64,000 bases of DNA from Nageia nagi (lineage: Eukaryota > Pinophyta): positions 122,884,001 to 122,948,000 of the forward strand of contig JBITNC010000001.1 in assembly GCA_050084985.1 (NCBI GenBank), read 5' to 3'. This document shows, piece after piece, positions 12,281 to 24,148 of the stretch. The notes below the pieces were generated by a model. The model saw only the letters and a program-made list of their open reading frames with translations, did not search any database and had not been told where the DNA came from. Numbering within the stretch: position 1 is the first letter of the stretch; every line of letters begins with the position of its first letter. A program made the position numbers and the translations under genes.

Positions 12281-13015
12281 TGTTAAAACCTAAAAAGGAA
12301 TTTTAATTTAATTAAAATACCCTTTTTAGTTATTTGAAATGATTTATTTAATTTATTAAATAAATATCTTTATCAATGTGCACTCTCATATACCTTTATG
12401 TTTTATGGTAATAGGTTGATCGACATCACAATGAGCCCAAGGAGGAGCCTTGGAATTCTACCTATTATCTATAAAGGGGGAAAGGTGTGCATGATCATAG
12501 ATAGGACATGATCTAACACAATCTTGAATCCTTGATAGGTGGAAATTACTTGTGTCATTATTGATCGGTGTTTCTCAATGCCACCTATCATTTCTAGAAA
12601 TTATTATACTTTGAGCTTTACATTTCTATTTTTTTTTATTCATCTATGAATGATATTCTAAGGATAGAAGGCAAGATGATGACATTGAGAAAAGGGTGAG
12701 GCTTAAGTGGAAAGGTAGTTGAGTGACATCATTAGATGCTTGGCACCATCGCTTGATTGAGGTCATATATTTGGCTTTGTTCTTTAGAGAAGCTCATTGT
12801 CCATCTCCTTTCATCTAAATATCACCTTTGGTCATCATCACAAGTAAAGTAAAAATTTGTATATTTCATAATTCCAATTTTGATAGGTTAAGGTCAAATA
12901 GATCATTATCATTCCTTATATTATTATTTTTCTATAATTTCATGGTTAAATTAGTAAATTTAATATTCTGTAAAAACTCTAATTTAATATATTTTTTTAT
13001 TTTTCATTTATAACA
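12281..13015 (+). repeat. 3' LTR of element A
   Basis: Begins TGTTAAAACC and ends ATAACA; matches 5112-5844. The palindrome at its start (12290-12329) is conserved in both copies. Confidence 0.9.
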
Positions 13016-13020
13016 CTCTC

Positions 13021-15896
13021 AATATAGCTCTATTAAGATAGTTGATCATTCTTTCAACCCTAGAGAATTTATTATTTGACACATTTCAAATGGAACTTGA
13101 ATGATAATAATTAGTCTTAAGATTAAGAAACCATTAACATATAACACACATAATAACAACTATTACTTTCCCTAGGTTTCAAACACATGGGTAAGTTAGT
13201 GAATTTCTCTAGCACATACAAATCAAATTAAAATCTTAGCAAATGACCTAAAATTCAATTTATAACATATCAACAAAATAATTCCAAACAAGGAATAGTT
13301 AAATAACTTCATAAGAAGCATAATTATTAATAATTATATATGAATGATTATTAATGTTGAGAAGTATCAAAAATCTTGGTAAGTCAAATCACAACTAAGT
13401 CACCAAGAGGATACGAGGATGGTAACTCCATTACCCTTACCTTCATCATGATCATTATGGAAAGAATTCAATTGGGTATATGGCACATTAGGAAACAAAA
13501 AAGGTGATAATTACTTATTGTATAGAAAGGATATGAAGATCAAGGAAATTTCATAAAGCTTCTCATATGATATAATTAATTCTAAATTCTATCTTCCTCT
13601 TGATATTTTAAGAAAGAAAATATATAAATAGGGTTGATTAAGAAACATGTCCTTTCAATAAATCTCATATAGAATACCATAGTTGTTATATGTATGAATT
13701 GAATCATCTTAAGGTTTATAGATTCCTAACTATAATGTTGGTATCAATTTTGTTATTTTCTATCTGGCATAGAATCCTTAGCTTCATACTTACATCCATA
13801 TGAGAAATTAATGCTCACGAGAGATCATGGTAATGTAGAAATGATTCAAGTGATGGCATAGGTTATGATAACATTAGCAACTTGAGGAGTTCTAAGATAC
13901 GAAGATCTTGTAAGCTCTTTGGGATTGTTATCAAATGGATATGGATAAGATAACCCTTTCCCCTTAGTACCTTGTTTATAGTATAATTATTATGGTTATT
14001 TCTTTGGTTGATAAAAAATGTATAACCCTCCTTGACATACTAAGGAGAGGATTTGTTATTAGGCTTGAGGATTAGTTTATCCCTCTAACTAATCAAAGGG
14101 GATTATTGATCTAAGGCTTAGAGGATTGACTTTCAAAGAACATGTTAAGTAAATTTAAATATAAAACACTTTGAGAAATGTGCTAAGAGCTAATTTGGAT
14201 ATTGATGGTATCCTTAAGGTCCTTGAAGATATCTATATCTACACAAACCTCATTTTTATACAACCTACAATTGACACTTCAAGGCTTGATATAGATAAAA
14301 ATTTCAATGGATGTCATAATGCAACTATGATAAGGTCATATACATAGTAGAAGCCTAAGAAACTAAACCCATATTGGAGATATTTTATTTGTTGCACATA
14401 ACTAATGAAATGCAAGTTTAGGTTGTAAAAAAAGAGGAAATTACAAATATGCCATGGAGTTGTTTTGATCAATGGATAGGGCATGTTTTAGCTCAACAAT
14501 ATAGGAATAAAAAAACTTTGGTGATGTTTTAAATAACCTCCAACAAAACCCTATGTGTGACCAAGAAAGTTGACCCAACACTTTTAGTATAGTGTCATGT
14601 GAATTCAACCCACAAAATAGCCAAATAAAGTATTGATTAGCAATTTACAAGTACTATCAAAGTTAAAATGAATATAATATAATTAAAAGAAAGGAATCAT
14701 GTAAACATTTATTTGCATCAAACTATACTAATCAATTGCTAACTCATAAAAGTTAAAAGGCCATAATAAAGAAACCACCAAAAGTGAAGGAAAAATGAAT
14801 GCATAATAAATATAAAAGATAAAAATGTTCCTTAATGATTATACAAAAATTTCAATGGGTTTTGCAAATGCAACTATATGAGATATCTATATTTTCATAA
14901 ATATTGAGGAAATAGAAAATAACACTTGATTCAAGTGTTGTAGTTTAATTGCATGTTAAAAGGAAAAATTTGATTTAAATCATCTCATAATGATCTATCA
15001 TCATATATCTAATAATTTTAATTTACTCTAAATTTTTAATGATAAACCTTTGCTCTCTACAATCCCATGTCCCACTGCCACCAAAGACATGTAGCTATAC
15101 TCCCTACTCCCTCTATAGTCCATAGACCATTCTTAGTCTCTTGTGGACATTAATAAAATTTCTTTTTTCTTTATTTCTTTCTCTTGAACTATCGTAACTA
15201 TAGATGAATGGGACAATGTAACTCTTCCATGTCTTTATAAGCCTTTTACATTGTATTAAAATAGTTCATTAACTAGTAAAATGTAGGGTCTTTTTGAAAT
15301 AAAAATATAACAAATAAAACCAAACTTATAATAACTTGCTAAACATGTAGAGACTCAGTTTCCCACATTGGAGGATCCTATTGAGGTTACAACATGGAGC
15401 AGTACTAGGATTCTTAGTAGTCAACTCATAGCTACCGATAACATTTCCTATAACATTTATAACTAGATGGTAGGTAGAGGCACATTTGACATACCCAAAA
15501 TATGCTAGCATCATCTAGAGGAGTAGGAGTGTAGTATGTAGGACACTGATCCTCTACCCCAAAAAAGCTATAAAAGGTTCAAAGGATAATGCAGTATGGA
15601 TCTTGTTGTAGATAAGGTTGGTAGCTATTTATTCTCATAAATTATAATAGTAATGGGGTTTGGTGACCTAATAACTAGTGCCTGAGAATGTTAGATTTGA
15701 GTGCATAATTACATACCCATGTGATGCTTTGCAGCAAAAGAAAAGGTAAAATAATTAAGGTATGAAACTAGTTTTAGTTGAAATGAACATATTACATTTT
15801 AATCAAATTTGATCCTTACATAACACCCTCATTTTGGATGTCACAGAATATTAGTGTTAGGTGCCTTTCAATTGTAAAGGAGCCCTTCCAAGAGAG
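13021..15896. other. Gene-free interval between elements A and B
   Basis: No recognisable coding region, RNA gene or paired repeat. The 62-codon minus-strand frame at 15326-15514 has no family features. The pyrimidine-rich stretch 15060-15130 and the 15340-15560 segment have an LTR-like look, but no partner copy was found in the window. Confidence 0.4.
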
Positions 15897-15901
15897 ATCT
15901 A

Positions 15902-16679
15902 TGTTATCACATAAACTTTATTTATGCACTTAAATAAATACATTCATTTGCACTAATACACACCTAGAATATTTAATGTATTGATATCAATGCTTATCTT
16001 GAATATGGTTATAATGTCAATGTTATTTTGGAACATATGGTTGTCTTGAAAACCTTATGTATTATGGGCTAACTTGTTTATATAGGTACATGTGACCTAA
16101 GGAGTAGGTCATATTATTATCTATATAAATAGGATCTAATAGCAAGTCACATTAAGGAGATACATCATCCATATCTATCTTGGTGGTGGCAATCCTTTAG
16201 GTGTCTTTTGATACACCATTCAAGGTTATGGTTTATGTACTTCCTTAAGTGAGTTATTTTGACATTGATAATCTATGTTCTGATTGAAACATCTATATGT
16301 AAATAATTAATTTGATTTGAAAGCAAAGAACACTTTGACAAAGACCATTGCATCCTTTTCATGCTAAATACATCATTGGTGCTCCTCCTATACAACATAT
16401 AGACTGCCTGCAATCCTCTTTTTGTGGTATTTCAATTTATAGCTTCTAGAGTAGGATTCTTCTACCATACACATATCAAATATATCATCATCCTTAGTAT
16501 TCAAGTACTTCATAAGGTAAGATACAAATCATAGTTCTTATTGGTATTGTCATCCTATATCTAGAGTGGTTATATTCTTCATTTATTTTGCTATATGGTT
16601 TAAATTGCTATCCATAGCTCAAAATAGGTATTTTGGGTTTTGTAATTATTTATTTGCATTCTCAAAATATTTGTAAACA
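15902..16679 (+). repeat. 5' LTR of element B
   Basis: Begins TGTTATCACATAAACTTTAT and ends TTGTAAACA; matches 24149-24938 throughout. Confidence 0.9.
16121..16130 (+). promoter_or_regulatory. TATA box candidate in the element B LTR
   Basis: CTATATAAAT in mid-LTR; the same motif stands at the equivalent place in the 3' LTR (24372-24380). Likely LTR promoter (inference). Confidence 0.5.
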
Positions 16680-16700
16680 TTTAGTGAACTTAATGTGAAA
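16680..16700 (+). other. Primer-binding-site-like sequence of element B
   Basis: TTTAGTGAACTTAATGTG follows the LTR directly and resembles the equivalent sequence of element A (GATGAACCTGATTTC). The tRNA is not identified. Confidence 0.35.
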
Positions 16701-16949
16701 CTTTAATTATAAAAATATGAACAATTATTAGACCTATTGCCATTAAATCAATCAAATATTGAGCCAACTAAAAGAAAAAGAAAATCATGGAAAGGTGTAA
16801 CATCAATAAGAAAAAGTGCTAGGTTAAATAAAGATAGCATCTCTTTGGCTATTGAAACTAATTTTTCTAATGATGAATCTTATCATGGATATTCTAAAGA
16901 TAATGATAACCTTAGTAAAATAAGCATAAATATAATAGATGATGAATCT

Positions 16950-17308
16950 TGTTAGGTCCCTATACTACTCATGTAGTCCATATATTGTTATTATGTGTCC
17001 CATAGAAGCCACTATGGTTATTGTTATTCCCTTACATTATTATTGTTATGTCGGCTAGTGTCCTTTCATTGTAGTGGCACCCCTTGGACTCCTATATATA
17101 CTAAGGAGGTATTATCATTTGTATGGTCGATTGTTGTGTAGTTGATGTGATGTAAAGGAGGTTGGCCCCTTGAAGTGGCTTATTACAAATTGTGATGTAA
17201 AGGAGGTTGCCCCCTTGAAGTGGCTTATTATAGATTTTATCTCTTATTCAAGGCATTGAGCTCTTTCTCTCATGATTTTATGCTATTTTGGAAACTTTGT
17301 TCATAACA
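16950..17308 (+). repeat. 5' LTR of the nested mini element
   Basis: Contains a TATA-like CCTATATATA (17091-17100) and an internal direct repeat: GTGATGTAAAGGAGGTT recurs at 17147 and 17192, 45 bp apart. Both features are also seen in the 3' copy. Confidence 0.85.
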
Positions 17309-17310
17309 TT

Positions 17311-17322
17311 TGGTATCAGAGT
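17311..17322 (+). other. Primer-binding site, initiator Met tRNA type
   Basis: TGGTATCAGAGT differs from the canonical TGGTATCAGAGC only at the last base and sits two bases inside the LTR end. Confidence 0.85.
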
Positions 17323-17875
17323 AGACAATTCTATGATTTCATGGCTCAAAACTAGTCATCATGGCATTTTTGCTACCAATTTGTTTTTACAGTTCAGATT
17401 CTAATTTGGGTTTAGAAGACAAATGAAGTTTAGTTCATTTTGCTCCAACAAGGTGAATATGGATGGTTAGGGTATAGCTTGAAGTTTATTTTACAATTTT
17501 AAGTCTAGAATAATAGGTGAATGATAGCACTTCGTAAAAAGTTCATGCATTTGAAATCCAAAATCACACATTTGGAAAGTTACAGCATTTCCTCTTGATA
17601 TTAGAATATGATAAATTTGGCATTATAAACAAGACATCCTGAGGTACCTTATGTAGAGATTTCAATTTCTAAGGGCCAAAATTTATATTTACTTTAGTCA
17701 GTGAAATATAGAATAGTCTCCATCATTTGAACCAATCATTCTTAAGTGCATTTAGATGCAAGGAAGGTTGAAATAAAATTGGCATAGTTATGTTTTCCAC
17801 ATGAGAAGATGAGAATTTTCTATAGAATGCATTTAGAATCTATCAACATTGAGGACAAATTTTTTGAAGGAGAGA

Positions 17876-18190
17876 TATTTAGGTCCTAATACTATATGTA
17901 GCCATTATGTAATGTGTCATTGAAGCACTTGTTATTTTATTCCTTAAACATATTATTTATGTCACTAGTTCCTTATCATTGTATGAACCCTTGGACCCTA
18001 TAAATATAAGGAGTATATCATTGAGTATGTTGTGTATTGAATGTGATGTAAAGGAGGTTATACCTCAAAGTGCTATTACAGTTTTGTGATGTAAAGGAGT
18101 TTCCTTTGAATGTGGACTTATTATAGATTTATTCTATCAAGTGATGAGCTCTTTCCTATGTTATTATGCTATTATGGAACTTGTTCATAA
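17876..18190 (+). repeat. 3' LTR of the nested mini element
   Basis: Aligns with 16950-17308 with small deletions. Preceded by a purine-rich GAAGGAGAGA tract that can act as the polypurine tract. Confidence 0.8.
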
Positions 18191-20040
18191 AATATTATCA
18201 TAGGGATTAGAAGATAATGAGAGTATTGAAGAACAAATAATCCAACCATTTGAAAATAAATTGCAATTAGCCCTTTATCGATTTAAAAATCTAATAATCT
18301 AAACCTAAAAGAAATAAATTAAGGTTAGTGAAGAATTCATAAATCTCCCTAGGATAACTATAGGTTTACCAAAGATCCTACCATACCTCATTCATTGCAT
18401 ATCATCTATGAATTTTTATCAAAAATAGTTTTAGGTCACCTTCTAGGATACTATTGGCTAAGCCACCCCTCTTTCTAACCTTAACAAGTCAGCATAGGAT
18501 TGTTTGCGATCTAAATCCTATCGAAATGGATCACTTGCAGCCCATTTTTCCTATGAAAAGTTCATGTCAATTTTTGTATGCTTTGTCCTTCTATCCCTAT
18601 GTCAAACCTTTATCAATGTACATCATCCTTAACACTTGTGAAAAATTTAAAAAGTCATGAACCAATAATACTAGAAAAAACTAATTATGAACATTCAAAT
18701 GATGAGATGATTTAATTTGATGATGAATTAGATAATGAAATAGAAATTGAAATTGAAATTGATCCTATGGCATAAGGACTTATCAATGATTACCATTACT
18801 AGTCAAATAGGTAAAAAGAGATTAGAGAGATGGAAGTAAGAAAAAAAATAGGCACACAATATTATCAAAAAACTCAATCATGTGTAAGATAAGTAATTAT
18901 AGGAGAGTTAGATAATCAAATAATCCAAGAATGGAGAGATAAAAATGGGATATTCATTCATGAAACACCTAAATATGAGAATGAGCAAGAAACTAAAAAA
19001 AATGATCACCTAGAGGAAGAGAAAAATAATAACAATTAACTATGTGAAATGAAAAAAAAAATCAGAGAAAAAAATGGCACAATTGAAAGAAATGGTTGAA
19101 CTAAAAGGCCTAATGTTATTAAGTAAATAAAAAAGGGTGAACAACTAAACAAAAGGCACCCCTTTTGTGCAAAAATAAAAGGAAAACATGGGAAGGGGAA
19201 GATATAGATTTCAATAAATATGATGGCATTAGTGATCTAAGAATGCACATCTCAATCTTTGAGGAAGCAACTTGTAGTCATCAATATGATGAAAATATGC
19301 TAGCAAGATTATTTCAACTCATTTAGGGAAGGAATCTTTTGAATGGTTTTACTAGTCTTAAAAATAAAGTATCACTAGCTATGAGCAATTAAAATGAGAA
19401 TTCATAAATCAATATCAACACAATATAAAAAGAAAACCAACCCTTATCAATTTAGCAAGAATGAGACAAGGTGAGATCCAATCATTTGAGGAATTTGTAA
19501 AAGCATGTGAAAAAATATGCAACATTTTAAAATCTGAATGAAAAAGAGCTAAAACATATGTTGATAAAATCCCTTATAGATGAGATGATATTGGAAATTT
19601 TCAACTACCTAGAGCAACCCCTCTTTGAGATTATTATGTACATGATTTGAAAAGAGAAGCACTCTATGAAAATTAGTTCTTGGAAATTTAAAAGAGAAAA
19701 AAAAGACCACTAACTATGAGAATGATAGCAATAGTTACAATGATGAAAGAAACACCTTGTCCAACTAAACATAAAACCCTTAAAGTATACACCAAGATTA
19801 CAAAAGACCATGATGAGTTGTTACAATCATTGCTTCAAAAGTGTTTGATTCAACTACCACCATGAGCTAAAAGGCCACTAAAATTGTAGAGGATTTTGTG
19901 GGTATCATAGAGTTCCTAGACACAAAACATGTGAATGCAAAAAAATTTAAAGATATTATCCAAGATTTAATAGATAAGAAAGCAATATCATTCAAAAAAT
20001 AAGAGAACAAAAAAGACTCTTATACATGTAGATAATGAGA

Positions 20041-20560
20041 AATTAGGGATTTACAAGAACCCCATGCCACAACATAATGTAGGAATATTGTATACAAAAA
20101 GAAACATGAGGAAAGAACCCATTATCATAGGGCACAACAAGGAAAATAATGAAATGAAGCCAGTTCCAGTGGGGGCACAAGGCCCTCTGGTTATGTCATT
20201 TGGTAAACATGCATGATCATATAACATTGATAGAATTGATAGTAGGATAGATGAACTAATCAATATCATGATAAAAAAATGGGTGATCATTTTGATGTCA
20301 TAACAAGAGTGCTAGCATCTATTTTTGTTAGCAATAGATGCCTATGGTCCTCTTTCATAGATAGATTTTGTCAAAACTAAAAATTAATGAGTACACCTTT
20401 ATCTGGAGATTCTATTCCTAGATCACACATCTTTATAGGCCTCTTGGCACAGAGTTCTAGCTCTCATACTTATGATAAATGCATGTCACAAACCACAAAG
20501 CAAATAAACAAAAAGTCATTTTTTATATATCATAAAAAGGTTAATCATTTTACAAAATAT
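20041..20560. other. Spacer between gag and antisense PMD in element B
   Basis: No coding motif. It contains at 20434-20474 a single diverged copy of the 40-bp monomer (GCCTCTTGGCACAGAGTTCT) that forms the minisatellite at 23306-23745 on the far side of the PMD pseudogene. Confidence 0.6.
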
Positions 20561-22450
20561 TAGCATGGCTGAATAACCATCATGTGCCTAAAAGTTATTG
20601 CCTCCTAGAAGGACCTCCTCCCCCTCCACTAGAACTAGTAGCCCTACTAGAGCCACTACCCCCACACCTAGCCTTGTATTTCTTGGCCCTCACTTTCTCT
20701 TCCTTTACTTATCTTTAGGCCTTGTATAGCTACTCATAAAGATCCTATATCTATGCATTTGCTCTTTGTAGATCTTAGTATAGGCTAGTATAGTCTCCTC
20801 TATATCATAGCTATCCTTGTAGATCTTTGATTTTGGCATCCTTTTGCTCTATGAGCCTGTGCAGCTGAGTCATATCTAGTTTATGATCCTCATCATTTGC
20901 ATATAATAGAGAAATCGCATATCAGTATTGCATGCATTTTATAATTAAAACAAAAACATATATAAGATAAAAAGAATAAATACCATTATCATTATCCTCA
21001 TCTTCGGCCACATCTATGTCTCTCTTTATGTTAGGCTCATACTTATCTTGGTCTAGTTCAATCTCCTCAATATCATTTTGATTAACATCGAGTGTCTCAT
21101 CACATGCATCACCCATGTCATGTGAGACCCATCCTATCTATGTGTACCCATTGTGCCCACCCCATCGGTGCATCCTTCATACCTTCTTTATCTCCCTCAT
21201 CCTTAGGTTGGTCTGTCTCATGTATGCCTAGATGGTGAGGATTACATCCTTGCGACCAATCCATATAGTCTTCAATATGTTCAAGACCATCTATATCTAG
21301 GTCATCATCAAAGTTAGAGTCTACATTGGGGGATGTCCACTTAGAATCCCAATCTAGTATCAACTCATAATCCTCTAGTAAATCTCTATTATAGTAGTAG
21401 CATACTACTATCCTATAGTCATCTAGTATCCCATGTTGTATCCCAAATTACTAGAGTACTTGATTTAGCCTATATGGATCAACTAGTGCCCTACATGCCT
21501 AGATATATGTTGAGTGTCTCACCTAGGATAGCTCATGTATATCCTCATCCCATTCTGGGGCATATCTATAGGGATGCTAGTACATCTGTGACTCCTGAGT
21601 GTGTCAAATCATATCCTCCATCCCTCTAGGTCAACATCAAAAAAGTCAAGACCATGTATAATTGCCCATTGCTACCATGTGGGTACATTATCAGCTAGAT
21701 CTAGTGGTAGAGAATTTGGTCTAGATATGCCTATGTGATCATAGGCCCATACCTATAGTATCATAAAGTGAGCCACCTATCTCCCCCCTCTCACCACCTT
21801 AGCAAATGAATGTAAATCATGATATAACTATGCCAAAATAGCTAGGCACCATGCATATTGCTACTCATGTAGGAACATATCTATGATAATAAGAACCATC
21901 CCCATAAGAAATATCTCATTACTCTTATCTAGATAGATAATAGCATCTAGTAAGCAAGCAATAAGGAGCCTCAATTGTAGGTTAGCCTGTGCTAGAAAAT
22001 CCTCTAGTACATGTCTTATTAGGGAAACTCCTCTCTTCTTGTGGTTCACCTCATCTGAGTTTGTGAGCCATATGGACCACTCCTCTACTCATTCCATGCT
22101 AGGAATACGAACCATATTCACTAGCTTACCTCTGATAGGTAGCCTAGTGATCCTATAGATATCCTAAAGTGTCACTATAATCTCCTCAATGGGTAAGTGA
22201 AAGGTATTCAAATTAGGATCCTACCTCTTCATCAAAGTCATCAACATGTATCAGTCATGATAAATGTAATCAACAAAGGCCAAATAGCTCAAGGAAACAA
22301 CCTCAAGTGTGCTCCAACTCTCATTTGATTGAGGCCATTATTGAGCAATCATAAAATTAGTACTCTTCCTAGAATCCCACATGTAATAGCTATGATCCTA
22401 GTACAAAACACCCAAAAAGTAATATTAGTTTTAGTTATTAATGCTTTTTT
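20560..22450 (-). pseudogene. Plant mobile domain (PMD) pseudogene, antisense in element B
   Basis: Read from about 22450 downward on the minus strand. The domain begins near WSTLEVVSLSYLAFVDYIYH and reaches NTFHLPIEE (22182-22208), then IYRITRLPIRGKLV, VEEWSIWLTNSD, FLAQANLQLRLLIACLLDAI, LYHDLHSFAKVVRGERWVAH and ILWVWAYDHIGI. These correspond in order to the NTFHLP block, the central helices and the tryptophan-rich LxxWAxE-like block of PMD (PF10536). The C-terminal part is acidic (21118-21363; IDGLEHIEDYMDW), then a predicted coiled coil (20800-20880; MTQLHRLIEQKDAKIKDLQ), and it ends in a Gly/Ser/Arg-rich tail near 20600 (SGSSRATSSSGGGGGPSRR). About 620 codons with several stops and shifts. 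It is longer and better preserved than the PMD relic in element A. Confidence 0.85.
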
Positions 22451-22470
22451 TTTAGTTTTATAGAATAATA

Positions 22471-22551
22471 AAAGAGGATCACCCATAGTTCAAACTTAGT
22501 AAAAGAGGACCACCCATAGTCCAAACTAGGGTGGAAAGGATCACCAATAGC
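22471..22551 (+). repeat. Three tandem units of about 31 bp upstream of the PMD gene
   Basis: AAAGAGGATCACCCATAGTT (22471), AAAGAGGACCACCCATAGTC (22501) and GAAAGGATCACCAATAGCC (22533). It lies just upstream of the PMD reading frame on the minus strand. Confidence 0.7.
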
Positions 22552-23305
22552 CCTCTTCCCACATAGAATGATGACAAAATTTCATATGCAAGGTTGTATA
22601 AAAAAGACTAACCTTATCATGGAGGTAAAAAAATGAAAAATTGTACTAAAATTTAAAAATGAAATCAAAGGTATTCTAATGGGTAAAACCCTAGGGATAG
22701 ATTGTTAGAATTATAGAAAAGCTATAAAAACATAGGAAAATTCAACAATACACCAAAGAAAAGATAGGTAATGATGATTTACCTAATGACCAGTAGGAGA
22801 GTTCATCACCAAAGTAGCTCTATGTCTCTCTCAATGTGTGATTAGTAAAGTCATGATAGAAAGACATGAAAAAGTAGAAAAAGCAATCATAGGTTGACAG
22901 TAGTAGAGTTAGGAACAAGCACCCACCAAATAGGTTCTCAAAAACTCCTAAGCACTCTCCACTCTAAAAATGTAAGCAAGTGATAATGAAAGGGTGGTCA
23001 ACCCTCTTTTATAATATTTCAAGAGCACATATCCCTAGATAGTCTTGATTTAGGCACCTATAGATTATAAGAAGGTAAATGGAGTAGTTAGTTAGAATCA
23101 GTAAGAAATATGCCATTATCCAGGTTTTACAATTTCAAAAATTCCTTAAGAAAAGGATTTCCCATGATCTTCTTCTATCAAGTGTTAAGGACTATTGACA
23201 ATGTACTTCTATCAAAATAGACCACCTATGTTCCTTGTTTTATCAAATTAAACATCTTAATTTGCTAAACACAATGAAGAATTACCTATATGGCTATATC
23301 CTAGA
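22552..23305. other. Non-coding interior of element B
   Basis: No recognised coding sequence. It is the 5' flank of the antisense PMD relic and leads into the minisatellite. Confidence 0.4.
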
Positions 23306-23745
23306 TCATATTTTGTTGGCACAAAGTTTTAGCTCCCACATAGACATCATAGTCCTTCAGCATGAAGTTTTAGACTATATCAAATATTATCATGCCTCTT
23401 GGCATAGAGTTTTAGCTCTCATTATAATATCATGCCTCTTGGCATAGATTTTCAACTCTCATCATCATATCATGCCTCTTAGCATAGAGTTTTAGCTCTC
23501 ATCATTATATCATGCCTCTTGGCATAGAGTTTCAAATCTCATCATCATATCATACCTCTTGGCATAGAGTTTCAACTCTCATCATCATATCATGCCTCTT
23601 GGCATAGAGTTTTAGCTCTCATCATCATATCATGCATCTTGGCATAAAGTTTTATCTCTCATCATCATATCATGCCTCTTGCATAGAGGTTTAGCTCTCA
23701 TCATCATATTATGCACCTTGGTGTAGAATTAAGCTCCCATTCTAT
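23306..23745 (+). repeat. Minisatellite with 40-bp unit in element B
   Basis: Eight well-conserved units begin at 23391 and then every 40 bp (23431, 23471, 23511, 23551, 23591, 23631, 23671), each like CATGCCTCTTGGCATAGAGT followed by TTTAGCTCTCATCATCATAT. Two degenerate units precede (from 23306) and one follows (23710). The array lies between the PMD pseudogene and the 3' LTR. Confidence 0.95.
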
Positions 23746-23794
23746 AGTATGTTATCCATTCATGTTTGTTAATGTTGTCATATGTCATATGTTG

Positions 23795-23925
23795 CCTTGT
23801 TGAAAAGGTCTTGGTATGGTCATGTGTTGTCATGTATGTTCATGTGTGGTCATGTGTTGTCACATGTTGTCATGTGTGGTCATGTGTTGTCATGCATGGT
23901 CATGTTTGATCATGTATTTTCTGTA
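23795..23925 (+). repeat. Simple tandem repeat of (T)GTCATGTGTTG type
   Basis: About ten diverged 10-11-bp units around GTCATGTGTTGTCATGTGTG. It follows directly on the 40-bp array, so this 3' zone holds two unrelated tandem repeats. Confidence 0.8.
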
Positions 23926-24148
23926 TCATGACAAGGGGTAGATTGAAAAATATCATAGTAGGGAGTTTTCTCAACCCATATTTAGCTTTTATAGGTTTTG
24001 CTATGTTACAATTTTTATTGAAATTTAGATTGATTAGTGTTGGTATTATGCTTATCAATATTCATTGCTATGACATCTTGATTTGTACTTTGAATGAAAA
24101 ATCTCAATGCACTTAGTGATATCAATTGTTCATCCAAATTGGGGTATT

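Larger units (their letters stand above)
5112..13015 (+). mobile_element. LTR element A: gag (+) with antisense PMD, no pol
   Basis: Two direct repeats of about 735 bp bound a 6.4-kb interior, giving a 7.9-kb LTR retrotransposon. The left copy begins TTTTAACACC (expected TG mutated to TT), the right copy TGTTAAAACC, and both end in ATAACA. The flanking pentamers CTATC (5107-5111) and CTCTC (13016-13020) match at four of five bases, as expected of an old target-site duplication. The interior holds a gag pseudogene on the plus strand, a PMD pseudogene on the minus strand, and an 87-bp tandem repeat before the 3' LTR. No protease, RT, RNase H or integrase motif was found in 8000-12280, so the element looks non-autonomous. 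LTR copies differ at roughly 10% of sites in the first 300 bp (hand count), so the insertion is old. Confidence 0.85.
16950..18190 (+). mobile_element. Nested mini LTR retrotransposon (TRIM-like, non-coding)
   Basis: LTRs at 16950-17308 and about 17876-18190 bound only 567 bp of interior without coding capacity. The left LTR starts TGTTAGGTCCC and ends CATAACA. It is followed after two bases by TGGTATCAGAGT (17311-17322), a one-mismatch initiator-Met primer-binding site. The flanking pentamers AATCT (16945-16949) and AATAT (18191-18195) fit a diverged target duplication. The gag sequence of element B continues on either side, showing insertion into B. TRIM elements are usually shorter than 1 kb with shorter LTRs, so this is a large TRIM or a small deletion derivative. 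Confidence 0.85.
16737..20040 (+). pseudogene. gag pseudogene of element B, split by a nested element
   Basis: The N-terminal piece (16737-16949) is very basic, with KRKRKSWKG and IRKSARLNKD, comparable to IRHSERIHKL in element A. The frame is interrupted by the mini LTR element at 16950-18190 and resumes as GLEDNESIEEQIIQPF near 18205. The central gag domain lies at about 19190-19560 (KYDGISDLRMHI; ENMLARLFQL; LARMRQGE). A zinc knuckle, CGYHRVPRHKTCEC (19897-19938), is followed by DIIQDLIDKK in a shifted frame. The knuckle type and its tail match those of elements A and D. Many stops make it non-functional. Confidence 0.8.

Noticed and set aside
17309-17325. Possible tRNA remnant (TGGTATCAGAG)
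   Set aside because: It is the primer-binding site of the nested mini element, not a tRNA gene; no cloverleaf surrounds it.
20051-20290. 79-codon minus-strand frame
   Set aside because: Hydrophobic shadow frame in the gag-to-PMD spacer, without family features.
8690-22450. PMD pseudogenes as host genes or as independent DNA transposons
   Set aside because: Both lie fully between LTRs of larger elements and no terminal inverted repeats or own target duplications were seen; kept as part of the LTR elements, with this alternative noted.
23391-23710. Regular 40-bp repeats, CRISPR-like at first sight
   Set aside because: Units are contiguous with no variable spacers, and the context is a plant retrotransposon; this is a minisatellite.
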